From Prosapia bicincta (Eukaryota; Arthropoda; Insecta; Hemiptera; Cercopidae): 64,000 nucleotides of DNA. How positions within the stretch are numbered: the first letter of the stretch is position 1; the number at the start of each line of letters is the position of its first letter. The stretch spans positions 167,705,886 to 167,769,885 of the forward strand of contig JBAIZL010000005.1 in the NCBI GenBank assembly GCA_036971475.1. Reading direction: 5' to 3'. This document shows, piece after piece, positions 37,918-48,602 of this stretch. Position numbers and translations under genes: made by a program. Under the pieces are notes generated by a model. It was not told the origin of the DNA, searched no databases, and saw only the letters and a program-made list of their open reading frames with translations.

Positions 37918-37923
<6 letters not shown>
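36471..37923. repeat. Six near-identical palindromic units separated by (TA)n arrays
   Basis: Unit cores of about 206 bp start at about 36471, 36731, 36953, 37183, 37457 and 37717. Each begins atgttttcttg and ends ctatgttgttt. Each core is an inverted repeat with arms of about 58 bp (aacataggttattcaaatac inward to gcttttcgtcg, mirrored as cgacgaaaagc to gaataacctatgtt). Around the spacer lies a hairpin motif, CCTGATGATG...CGACGAAAAG. Cores are essentially identical; the only difference noticed is gaataaac for gaataacc in unit 5. The intervening (TA)n arrays vary widely in length, giving unit spacings of about 260, 222, 230, 274 and 260 bp. Confidence 0.93.
36592..36624 (+). ncRNA. Hammerhead-like motif in palindromic unit (first of six)
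   Basis: CTGATGA at 36592-36598 is followed by T, then a 6-bp stem GTTGGT/ACCGAC with a 7-nt loop, then GAAA. This matches the order and spacing of hammerhead core boxes 1 and 2 around stem II, with the same single extra T found in the PLE motif at 25988-26017. The sequence recurs in all six units. Stem III would be formed by the AAGC/GCTTT region or only in a dimer. Self-cleavage is unproven. Confidence 0.4.

Positions 37924-38007
<84 letters not shown>
37924..38007. repeat. (TA)n array after the six-unit palindrome array
   Basis: About 84 bp of TA closes the array. The sequence to its right (cttaaagcatagaatacgag) is unique. Confidence 0.97.
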
Positions 38008-38009
<2 letters not shown>

Positions 38010-39030
38010 TTAAAGCATAGAATACGAGATTCTTATGCAGATTATTAAACATCCATCTTATTTCCTGATAATACTAAAATATCCATAATGGTTGGTTATA
38101 TCACTCTGGTTAAAATTTTGTATCATAAAAACACGTCGCTTTAATCATTGGACAGATTAGTTTTCAATTGCCTTTAAATAGCAAACAAAAATCTTTGAAA
38201 TCATTTCTGGAATCTCCAATTCTGCACTTTAAATTTACCTATATTTTCCATGGTTATTCAAAATTCACATTAAGTTTTTATTAAAGTGGTTAGTCTCTCA
38301 AACAACCCATTAAAAAAATATATATATAAGTGTGTGTGTGTGTGTAGGTGTTTGTGTATGTGTGTGTGTGTGTGTGTGTATGCTTTTTGCTGCAAGGCAA
38401 CCTTCAAAGAAATTTTGATTTGTTTATTTCCTCTAAATTATTTCCCACTTTGTTTCAACCAAGAACACCAATTAAAACTGAGCTTAAAAATTAAAATAAT
38501 TTACCAATTATTTCTTGAATTAGTGTAAATGTTTTAATTACATTTTTAAAGATTTCCTTAAGCATACTTAATGCTCCAAAAGAAAGCATAATAAAGTCTG
38601 TATACAATATAATCAGGAACATTAGCACTAATAAAGTTATCACAATCTCCATGATGTTTGAAGTGAAGCCTCTTATTACATCTAATAATTTAAAATCAAG
38701 ACTTACTTTTGTAATTAAACATTTGTAACACTTAGCATATTATATCAACACATTAAACATCATTGGTCAAGCACATAAAGAAGAATATAACCAAGTACAT
38801 TTAATTTATTTTAACAATTAAAAAAAAACAGAAATAAAAAAGGTTAAAGTTTTCCAAATTATTAGCATTAAAAGTTTAGGCAAAAAAAAGGTTTCTACTT
38901 GAATTGGTTAAGAATTTTTACAGTAACTGCTTTAAAAAAGTGTATTTTTCCAAAACAGTAAATAAGGTTTTGTGATTGAAAAAATGTCACATGAAAATTT
39001 TACAATGTTAGACAAAGGAAGAAAACCTTA

Positions 39031-39062
<32 letters not shown>

Positions 39063-39064
<2 letters not shown>

Positions 39065-39880
39065 GTAAGCTCCCGATTATTCGTGGAATAGGATGGCCCG
39101 GCAACGCCAGATAACGAATTCCCCGGATAATCCCCTATGAACAAAGAATACGCTAAACTATATATAATCGATTATTATACCATAAGTTACACAAATAATG
39201 ACCCCAGTTAATGCAATTCACAAATAATCTTCAGAGGACAAAATAAATACAGAAAATAATTTAAAATGTCGATGTATTTGACGGATTATAACATGTACAT
39301 TTATATGTCTAACTATTTACAATACATACATAAGTATATGTCAAAAGTAAGTATGTATGTACATATGTAATTTCCTTTAAACATAATACTTTCACTTTTT
39401 AAAAAAAAAATCTGTCGCTTTCATCTGTTTTTTTTGAGAGCATTGATTTAGCTTTAATGTGCGATCTAAGTTTCTTGAGAACCATTTTGTCGCACAGTGT
39501 CTACTTGTGTCACAAAGCCATAAAGATCGAGATTAGCTGACATTTGTTTACAATCTTATGATATACATTAGGATTTTGGGCGTCCAAGCATTTTGTTATT
39601 GTCTCTTATATACAGTAGTCTGCTCGCCCCTTATATTTTGCTGGCCCGCGTCGGGATGCTTCCCTTTCAATGTAAAAATTAGTACGTACATATTTACATA
39701 TCTATTCCCTTCATATTAACTTCTATTAGGCCTTATATGTATTTACGTCGTAATTCACCGTTTGGAAATTTAAACACATGAATCTGATTGGAATAAAAAT
39801 TGGATATTTGTAAAACAATGGCAGACCCCGGATAATCCACAAACCGGTTAATCCACCCACGGATAATCGGGAGTTTACTG
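39063..39880. mobile_element. Non-autonomous Tigger/pogo-type element (MITE)
   Basis: Terminal inverted repeats: left agtaagctcccgattattcg (from about 39064); right end reverse-complemented cagtaaactcccgattatcc (ending 39880). It sits in TA dinucleotide sequence on both sides and carries repeated 'ggataatcc' words inside. At 818 bp there is no recognisable transposase. The termini are of the Tigger/pogo style. Confidence 0.85.
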
Positions 39881-39918
39881 TATATGTGTGTGTGTGAAAC
39901 TTGAATAACTGTGCAAAA

Positions 39919-40035
39919 CGTACAAAGATAATTTAACTAAGTCAACCTGAAATTATTCTGAGTTATTTATTGAAATTGTTGTCATTATATTATACAATAT
40001 GTATATAACATATGTTATGTATTACATACATACAT

Positions 40036-40129
<94 letters not shown>

Positions 40130-40214
40130 AAATGATAACAATTTCAGTTTGAGCATAATATATAACTCAGAATAATTTCAGGCTGACTAATTTAAATTAT
40201 CTTTGTATGTTTAG
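39919..40214. repeat. Foldback element with a (TA)n centre
   Basis: The left arm (about 39919-40000, tacaaagataatttaacta...) and right arm (about 40125-40214, ...taatttaaattatctttgta) are imperfect inverted copies. They share cctgaaattattctgagtta and the tgaaattgtt words. The centre is a (CA)n plus (TA)n array of nearly 100 bp at 40028-40123. Confidence 0.8.
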
Positions 40215-40522
40215 CAGGTAAAATGCCAGTTAATCTTGCAATCTTATCTAATCTACAACAAGTGATTCAAGAAAATAATCCATTGTTAAGCCAATCAACT
40301 TATTAGTGTTTAACTTTCCTTATCAACAAACATACCTGTAAACAGTGGTCATAAAACTTAATTCAATGAAACATATAGTATTATCAACAATTGTTGATAA
40401 TCAATGGAAGTATAACCTGCCATAAAATTTCTTGCTACTAATAATTTGATAAAATAAAAAAAACCGTTTTTACTTTGTTTTTATAAAAATAAAATATGCC
40501 AAAATAAATACCTTTAATAATA

Positions 40523-42088
40523 CAGTAGAACCTCTCAAACTCGACACAATGTGGATTTAAAGGTTGTCGAGTTTTGAGGTTGTCGAGTTTTAGGGAACTT
40601 AAATAAAAATAACTAGGAATTGAATAAAAACGCTTATTTAGAGTATTAAAATTGTACATTTATTGATTTATTATATACAATTATATATTTATATCAACAT
40701 TTATAAATTATAATAAAAAAATTTGAGACAAAAAACCTAGTAGTATCTGAAAATACAGTGTTCATTACAATTATTACTGAAGTGGTTTTATGCTGCTTAT
40801 AAAAAGTTCATCACAGTTAGTTATGGGAAGTTTTCTGAACACTAGAAGAAAAATGTGAAAGTAAACTTACTGAAGTCGTTCGAAAAACCCTGTGATTGAA
40901 GACTGCTTTTCTGTCTCCACACGGCGTCCTACAGCTTGATCACGGAGTCGCCTGAGGAACAGAATCTCCATTCCAGTCGCATTTTGCTGCTCTAAGTACT
41001 GCAATGTCCCTTCAATAAATTTCACAGCCTCACTGTGGCTAACTTTTCTTTCTTGTCGATGGTTCTCTTGCTCTTCTTCTTCTGAATCGTCCCCTTCTAT
41101 GTCACGCCCTTTTTGACAGCTGCGATGATTTCATTTTCTCTTAATGGTTCTGATGCTCCGTCGAGATCCATCCATTCATTGACATCATTGCTTGAAGACT
41201 CTTCACACCCTGGGATTTTTTCACCCTTAGATACTGAGCAGCTTGATTCCATATTGTTGTTTCCACCTTGACAACCAACCATTCCTCACTGTAAACCCAG
41301 GCTCTCCTTCGTCCTTAAATTGTTCATAAAACTGAAGAGTTTTCTCTTGCAGGATGGGTCCAGATATAGGTGTTCCCTTCTCCCTGCGCACATGGAACCA
41401 TTGGTAAAGGGTTTCTCCGACTTTTTCGAACTCTGCACTTCTCATTGTTTTTCGTTCCGCGATGGATTCTCTACACTGTCTTTTCAAACACCACAATTCA
41501 ATTTCAGATTTCTTTTTCTTCCAACCGAGCACTGTAGACCTACCGATGTTCAAGTCCAACGCTATTTTATTTACGCTTTCACCACGCTCAAGACTTTTTA
41601 GGGCCCCAAACTTTGCTTCCATTGACACTGACACTTGTTTCCTCTTCTTCTCCGCCATACTGTTGCTCTATATTCCACCACAAAACTCGTTTAAACAATT
41701 GTCAACCACTTTCGAACAAAAGCAACTGACCATGACTGTGTCTCAACAAACACTAAACTGAACGCCCAGTGACGACAATGTAGCGAGGGTAGTTTGTGAC
41801 CTGCCCGGGAATCCCAGGTCAACGCGCGGCCTCATGATAAGGAAAGTGGCCACAGAAATCCTCGAACGTGTGCAAACAATAGCCCGCCCCAGCTGGGCAG
41901 GTAAAGGGTGTGTTGAATGACCTTGAAAAACCCAGTAACCTAGTCTGAGTCTCTAGCGTTCTCGGGCGGCCTATGTACTGATGGAAAGCTTTACGTTATG
42001 GAAGGTGTAAAAAAATTATTAATTCACCAGCCCTGTTGAGTTTTACGGAATGTCGAGTTTTCAGGAATCGAGTTTGAGAGGTTCTACT
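40523..42088 (-). mobile_element. Tigger/pogo DNA transposon, internally deleted
   Basis: A Tc1/mariner-superfamily (Tigger/pogo) element with terminal inverted repeats beginning CAGTAGAACCTCTCAAACTC (left, from 40523) and the matching complement at the right end (to 42088). It is flanked by TA on both sides (40521-40522 and 42089-42090), the expected target duplication. At 1566 bp it is shorter than autonomous Tiggers (about 2.4 kb). It keeps the amino and carboxy ends of the transposase and lacks the central DDE catalytic core. Subterminal repeats of gttgtcgagttt occur at the left end. Confidence 0.93.
40867..41658 (-). pseudogene. Tigger transposase, catalytic core deleted
   Basis: Begins at ATG 41658 (MAEKKRKQVSVSMEAKFGAL) with a CENP-B-type helix-turn-helix (SVNKIALDLNIGRSTVLGWK, about residues 25-50). 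A second HTH/CENPB DNA-binding domain follows (GTPISGPILQEKTLQFYEQF...FTVRNGWLSRWKQQYGIK, about residues 95-138). At about 41235 the sequence jumps to a carboxy-terminal acidic region (EWMDLDGASEPLRENEIIAA). After one frame change near 41105 it continues to the usual Tigger tail (SEEEEQENHRQ, QYLEQQNATGMEILFLRRLR, SSITGFFERLQ, stop at 40867). The whole DDE domain is missing. A protein from the first frame would bind the terminal repeats but could not transpose, so it might act as a repressor. Confidence 0.88.
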
Positions 42089-42432
42089 GTATTTAAAAAC
42101 ACATAAACACTAGTCTTTTCAGTTTTAGTTTTAGTTCCTTAGTTTGGTTAAGGTTTACACGAATAGATTAATTAGATAAGTCAAAATAAAATACATATAA
42201 AAGAATTTGTTTTAAAAATATTCAAAATTTCATTCTTTAGAAGACAAATTATTTCCTTTCTGCAAGTAAAAAATGATTGTAAATTATAAAGAAGTTAAGA
42301 TACCAGGAACTATAAAAAAAATAAAAGATATTCAATGAGGAGATTTTTTATTTTGCCTTTAAAAAAATTACACAGAGCAACACATATTTAGGTGCCAAAT
42401 ATTTTACGCTGATTGATGCGTAGAATTCAAAT

Positions 42433-43888
42433 ATGAATTTACTTTTTTCCTATCAGCTTTCATTTTCGAGATATTTGTTGGGCATAGTTTTCAGCTTTAT
42501 GGTTTCCCAAAAAGTTTTGTACAACCAAAACAAAAGATTTCCATTATTTTTCCTTAAGCTCATTCATGGATTCATTAAAATGAGGGTCTTTTATGAGCTG
42601 TCTGATTTGAGGACAATAAAAAATGCCAGATTTGAGTTTTCTGTACTAGGTCCAGGCATTTTTTTTTACATATGTAAGCAAAACATTGACTTTCTGGATT
42701 TAGAGCCTTTACAAATTGCTTCATTAAGCCTAATTTAATGTGCGGGGGAGACAAAATAATTTTATCTTGATTAACTAGAGCTTCGTGAATAACATTTTTT
42801 TCTCCAACAACCATGTTTTCTCTTTTAGGCCATTCTTTCTCACCCAGTGATATTGTTTAGCCCTGCTGTCCCAGTAACATAAAAAACACGGAAATTTAGT
42901 ATAGCCACCCTGCTGACCAAGAAGGAAATTAACCATTTTCTAATCTACACAGATTAGCCACTCATGATCTTGGTATTTTATCTTTTCCATAACTAAAGCG
43001 ATGTTGTCATATTCTTCTTTCATTGTAGTTGAGTGAGCAATGGGTATTGCACCATATTTGTTGCCATTGTGCAAAAGAACACACTTTAGACTCCGTTTAG
43101 AGCTGTCGATAAACAAATACCAATCTTCGGGCCTGTAAACGGTAAGACTCATTGCTAGAAGAAGTGCCTTGACGTCATTACAAAAAACAAGATTATTTTC
43201 TTCAGAAAAAAGGGCAATAAGTTTTTTTCTCTTGTATGATAAAATGTGATTTTAGTCCCAACTTTCAGCAAATTCTTATCATTCAATCTAGAAGTGAGAA
43301 GTTCAGAAGCTTCCTATGAAAGGTTTAAATCTCTTACAAGATCATTTAACTCACTTTGTGTGAAACGCTGGGGTGATGTTGGCTTTCCTTTGTAATCACT
43401 GTCGTTGCCTTCACCGTGTACTTCACACGGAGAGTCAGAAAGAGTGAATTCATCCTCTGAGAGCTCTGGAAGTTCATGAAACACAGGAATTGGAAGCTCA
43501 TCTGAATGTGGAGCAGGTTGTCTTGCGGACTCTAAATCGGGATAAGTCCACTTACCACGATTATTGCAATTTATCCCATTAATATTAACCATACAAAAGT
43601 AGCAATCGTCAAAATGATTTTTTTGTTCTCTCCAAGCCATAGGGATGCCGAACTTCAAACTTCTCCTTTTACCATTTATCCATTGTCTCAAGTGTTCGGT
43701 ACATGTTTTACAAACAAAGTGGGGCGCCCACAGTTTGTCTTGATTACCAAGCTTAACAGAAAAATATGCATTATATGCTCTTTTCACAAAATCTGTAACT
43801 AGTTTTCTGTTCTCCTTCAAAGTGTACTCACCACAAATATAACAAAATACATCAGGATGGTTAACACAGCTCCCACGACTTGTATTCA
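42433..43888 (-). pseudogene. Broken multi-copy gene-like sequence, unknown function
   Basis: The first ATG-initiated frame (43888-43314, MNTSRGSCVNHPDVFCYICG) has two CxxC pairs (CYICG and CKTC) followed by acidic, proline-rich sequence and looks like a small zinc-binding domain. An in-frame TAG at 43314-43316 stops it, but the frame continues to a one-base slip in an A run (about 43229). It then runs through SLTVYRPEDWYLFIDSSKRS, CVLLHNGNKYGAIPIAHS and a second stop (42940-42942), and on with NFLLGQQGGYTKFPCFLCYW, then HIKLGLMKQFVKAL. I recall similar sequences as repeated uncharacterised arthropod proteins. Whether they come from a transposon or a gene family I cannot say. No terminal repeats are seen. 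Confidence 0.6.
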
Positions 43889-44925
43889 TTGTAAAACTCA
43901 ACTACAAAAACAAAAAGTGCATCAATTGAGGTTAGGTTCAATTAGTTCTTTTAGGCTAAACTCACCTGATGTGAGTGCATGGAGTAATATGAGAACCAAC
44001 AAAAGTGAATACAAGTATAATAACATAGTTTAAGACTCTCAAGGCAATCATTCATATAAGACAAATGCTTTTGTTTATATGTAAACAATGACATGCCATA
44101 TCTCAAAAACTAGAGCTGTTAGAAAAAAAATACTACCATTTTTGTAATCAGCGTATCAGGTATAGCAAAGACCAGGTTAAATATCTAAGGCACCAGACAA
44201 TTAATTTTTGTTAATGCTGTGTTATGTGTCTGTAAAGTGTTGACTTATTTCAAAATTTAAAAAAATGTATTATGTTAACTGCTGTATTTAAACTTTTCTT
44301 TGTTAATGAAGTCCGTTTTTTATATTAAAATTTTTTAATAAAACATTTTGATAATTATCATAGACGTCAAAATTCATTGGATTATAACTGAAAAAGAGAG
44401 TAATTTTGTAACATTTTAAATTAAATTTTTTTGCACATTTAAATAAAATAAACTAAGAAAAATACTAACGCTATCTATCATTTTATCAATGCAATGATAC
44501 ATTAAAGAAATCTTTACTTTTTGGGTTAGGTATTGTCATTTAATGGATAGATTGTTGTGCTTACAACATCTATTCCATAAGTGAGCATATGGTTTAAGCT
44601 AATTGAAGTCCATTAACATCCATAGATCTAAAAACTGTTAAATTCATCAGGAAATTCTGGTTTTACAACTTTTTGTTTGAAGTAAGTGGAAAATGTAAAC
44701 AGTTAATCTTTTAAGATGAAATGTCTCATGTTTCTAAAAGAAAAGAGCAAGCAGAAAAATTATAATTACAAGCACTTACAAACAAAAAGATTACAGCTAA
44801 ATTGTGTGATACCATAGTTAGTGTTTTCTCTCTCTTTCTGTCTCCAATCGTTTAGGACATCATTCTTAGACATTTTAATGTATATTAATATTAATTTGTA
44901 CTAATATTAAATCCACAAAGAAAAC

Positions 44926-46465
44926 ACACCCATCCATCCACTAATCAATCACACACATGCACCATCACATAAGCTAGCCAAATACATAGACAAACTTATC
45001 AGAGGCAACATAAACTTTCACAATCACACATCCATACACTATAACATAGACCTAATACACAAAATTCAAAACATCCACATACCACACAACTCCATCATTC
45101 CTTATTCGACATAAAAAACCTTTACACTGATGTGCCAATAGAACAAACACTCCTCATACTACAAAATATGCTCACAGCAAACAACCCTCCACATAAACTC
45201 AAACATGAAATAATCACACTCACCAAACTCATCACATCACAACACTACTTCACATACCAACACAAATTCCACACACAGAAAGATGGCCTCCCTATAGGTT
45301 CCCCCATCTCAGGCATCCTAGCAGAAATATTCCTACACCATATTGAACAACAATACATTCTACAGAACAATAATCACAAACATAAAATAATTTATTACCA
45401 TAGATATGTAGATGACATTTTAATATTATACAACAGCAACAAATGGCAAATCAAACAACTACACAATTACATTAATAACATACACCAAAATCTCACATTT
45501 ACCCTCAAATTAGAAGAAAACAATAAAATAAACTTTCTAGACCTTACCATCACCAAACACAACACCAGACATAATTTCAAAATATACAGAAAACCAACAA
45601 CTACCGATATTGTCTTATATAATACAGATGTCTTATATAATCACCCCACACAAAACAAACACGCTGCATTTAATCATATGTTACACCACCTAATCAATAT
45701 ACCAATGCTACAGAAAGACTATGACGAAGAACTTAATACCATAAAATACATCGCTCAACAAAACGGCTACCAACACACACTCATAGACAACATGCTCAGG
45801 AAAATTAAACATAAACACCATCAAACGGCCACGCAGACAAACCACACAAAAAACAACATACATATCCGCAACCAACCACAACAAAAACACACAAAATAGC
45901 CTCCACGTTAAAAAAACTCCATTACCAAATATCCTACAAAACTACAAACACTTTAAGACAGCACGTACAACCTTTTCAAAAAGAAACTGACAAATACAAA
46001 CTCGCAGGTATTTACAAATTAACTTATAATAATTGTCCCAAATATTACATCGGTCAAGCCAGCAGGTCATTCTATACTCGCTTCGAAGAACACATTATTC
46101 AAAAAAAAATAAACAAACCCTATATCCAGCTACGCAAAACATCTAAAAAACACCCAACACACACACATACACACCGACATACACACTAATTTAAATGTTC
46201 TACACACATTGAAACAAAGTTAAAAACTAACAACCTTAGAAAAATATGAAATCTACAAACACTATGCAACAGATAAAGAAAACATATTAAATGATCACAA
46301 ACACTCTTTGAAGCCAACAGCCTTTTCTATTATATGACACACAACTCAAACAACCCACCCTATTCCACAGTCATAAATCCATTCCCGTTAGAGCATTTAC
46401 ACCTAACCGATGCCGCCAGTAGAGGGTTAGCTTCGTAAAAGGAACTAATGTTTTGAAACGCGTTA
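44926..46465 (+). mobile_element. Penelope-like element fragment, strongly C/A-biased
   Basis: A decayed PLE on the + strand with very low G content on that strand, unlike its surroundings. It holds RT motifs (FDIKNLYTDVPIEQT, QKDGLPIGSPISGILAEIFL, YHRYVDDILILYN, NFLDLTITKHN) and, after a frameshift, a GIY-YIG nuclease (GIYKLTYNNCPKYYIGQA). It ends near a TTTTGAAACGCG segment at about 46450-46465, resembling the GAAAC motifs of PLE termini. It belongs to a different lineage from the 26-30 kb element. Its right end lies about 75 bp before ABCG exon 2. Both boundaries are approximate. Confidence 0.8.
45105..46190 (+). pseudogene. Penelope-like RT / GIY-YIG endonuclease, broken
   Basis: The reading frame is open from FDIKNLYTDVP (about 45105) to the stop at 45897-45899 and covers the palm with YVDD at about 45410 and the following thumb region. 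After the stop, reading must change frame to recover YQISYKTTNTLRQHVQPFQK and then KYKLAGIYKLTYNNCPKYY plus IGQASRSFYTRFEEHI (the GIY-YIG core). Further downstream the frame decays into HTHTHRHTH repeats. The amino-terminal third of a PLE protein is missing or unrecognisable upstream. It is clearly inactive. Its orientation matches the host gene, so it lies sense within intron 1. Confidence 0.75.
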
Positions 46466-46535
46466 GCAAGTAAGCAATTACGTATTCACTTAGTTAAGTA
46501 TTTTTAAAATTAAATATATGAATGTTGTATTTCAG

Positions 46536-46684
46536 CAGTCAAGTGTACCATATTTCTGGAGGGCAAATTGAAGAACATATGTTTACAAAACGACAGTGTG
46601 GTTTGACTCATCTACCTAAAAGACCACTTGTAAATATAAAGTTTTCTAACCTCACATACTGTGTACAGGATAAAAAAAGAAAAG
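46536..46684 (+). CDS. ABCG half-transporter, exon 2 (start of the ABC domain)
   Basis: Second coding exon, about 50 residues. It reads GSQVYHISGG, then a linker, then LVNIKFSNLTYCVQ, which is the beta-strand and Y/W 'A-loop' region that opens the nucleotide-binding domain of ABCG proteins (VxIxFxxLxYxV). The acceptor is a tandem NAGNAG site (ttcagcag, AG at 46534-46535 or 46537-46538), so one codon can be included or dropped without a frame change. The donor is AAAG|GTAAAA, with GT at 46685. The exon ends one base into a codon and exon 3 supplies GT to give glycine. A decayed Penelope-like element ends about 75 bp upstream of the acceptor. Domain-start identification is by pattern and by continuity with the unmistakable downstream exons. 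Confidence 0.85.
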
Positions 46685-48240
46685 GTAAAATTCTATTTAA
46701 AAATAACATATAAATTTTTATTTTAAAATTTTAATGTTTCATTTTATAGTGTTAAAGGTTATATTTATGGAGAACCTTTTTTCAGTTATTTAAAAGATAA
46801 CAATAAAAGATTTTAGAAGTAATAAATATTTGGAAAAGGGTATTAAATATATTAATGTTACTCATTAAGTATTATGACTATGAAGGAAACAGAAAGATAT
46901 TGTTGAGTAATTTGAGACTTAAGAAATTTTGATTTGTGTGTTAAAAAGTGAAAACTATTCAACAGGCTTCTAAGTATCTGACTTAAGAGATGTAACAAAA
47001 GGAAAATATACAATGTGTGTGAAATAATATATACAAATGTTGTTGTTCTTGTTGTGTTTTGTTGTACTGTATGTAGCTAGTATTAAGTGTTATTTGAAGA
47101 TGATGCTAGCCTACTCTCTGTTAGTCCCTTTAGGAAAGAAAAGCTTACAAATTGTTATAATATTATCTTATTTAATATGCAATATCTTAAACAAAGATAT
47201 TATAAATTTTTGAATTTTCTAGTCCATTATGTTCGGCAAATCTTATTATTCATATTATAAAGATACTTCATACTAAAATTTTTTAAACTTAAAATATAAA
47301 TTTGAAAATATCATTAATTAATTGAGACAGTTAGAGTCAGTGTGATTAGAACCTCAATTAAAAAAAATAATTGAGTTAAGAACAGAAATAAGTTTGGCCA
47401 CATGTACTTTTTACTTCCAGAGTAGTTTTTTTCAGTTACGCTACACTTTTTTAATAGACAGAACTGAAACCTATTTGGCCAGATGTGTTAATCCCATGGT
47501 TTCTGCATGATCTACCACAGGGTTTTTCTTGGCTGGGTTTCGTTCTTGTCCAGTTTTTTCATAGCGTGACACTTACCGCACTACTTCATTTTACTATATC
47601 CTGATTTTCCATGGAAAGAGCTTATCTGTTTACTTCATAGTCAATTTAGCCTGATTCCTTCAAGCGTATTAGGGATGCTAACTACATCCACGTGGCACAT
47701 GACTGTCATATGGGCTAGATGGGTTTTGGAGGCCCGGACAAATTGGCTTTATGAGAAAATAAAAATATATGTTAATCTGTAAAATCTAATACTAGAAAGG
47801 ATAGTGTGACATGGAAAGCCATGTTCCAATACTAAAACTACATCCATTACGCTATTAAATTTCAAAACCTTTATTTTGCTTGATATCTTTATTAAATAAT
47901 GTTGTGATCAGCCCTTAAGTTCGACGTAAAGACAGAAAAATAATAGATAATAATAATAAATTACCGGAGGATCACACAGATAAATTTAATCTAAATTTAA
48001 CTTTAAACTTTAAATTTAAAATTTGTAGTAGCCTTAAGTGTATGTAACAAAGAGGTTATGAACAAAGAAAATTGCTAAAATACTTAGTTACAATAAAATG
48101 TTTTATAAAGGTGTAGATGATGGTGTAGAGTGTGCACACCACTAGAACTGTTCACTAAACACTTTTAATTACTCAAGTTTAAATGTTCACTAAAAGAATA
48201 ACAGAAATTTCATTAGCTATTTTATCATGTGGTAAACAAT

Positions 48241-48602
48241 TGTTGAATAACATTCAATAATAGGCAATTACAAGGGCAGCTTAATGACCATTAAAGTTTA
48301 TAAATAAATAACCTATGGTTTGAGATAATTCACAACACTTATTAGATGAATGATTACGAAGATAAAATCGGATAAAATTAGCGTGCAAGAAATGAATCCA
48401 AAATGGCGAAGAAAGAACAAGGTTGAAAGATGCAACAGTCACTGTCAGGAGTTGAGTACACACTGTCGGGAAAAGGCAAGAGTATTGTGCAGTAGAGTGT
48501 GTGCCATAGCTCGGGTATAATATGGGTTATGCCCAGTAGTTTGACAGAAAATAGGTTATGGACAGAGTAGACGAATTTCAAGAACTGTACCATAACATAA
48601 CA
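48241..48602 (-). mobile_element. Possible LTR (solo or remnant), minus strand
   Basis: A 362-bp segment with ends of TGTTATGTTATGG...TTATTCAACA on the minus strand (TG...CA). It is preceded on that strand by a purine-rich tract (tttttggtggg) immediately before TGTT, which looks like a polypurine tract and would make this a 3' LTR. No second LTR, primer-binding site or pol coding is seen, and no target duplication was found, so this is tentative. The purine/pyrimidine-skewed sequence at 48610-49200 could be leftover internal sequence. Confidence 0.35.

Noticed and set aside
36592..37923. Ordinary TIR MITE explanation for the six units
   Set aside because: Not excluded, but six near-identical units in tandem with only TA between them do not look like independent insertions; left open as a finding.
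40383..40404. Perfect 22-bp palindrome attatcaacaattgttgataat as a regulatory site
   Set aside because: Short AT-rich palindromes arise readily in this composition and nothing nearby supports a binding site.
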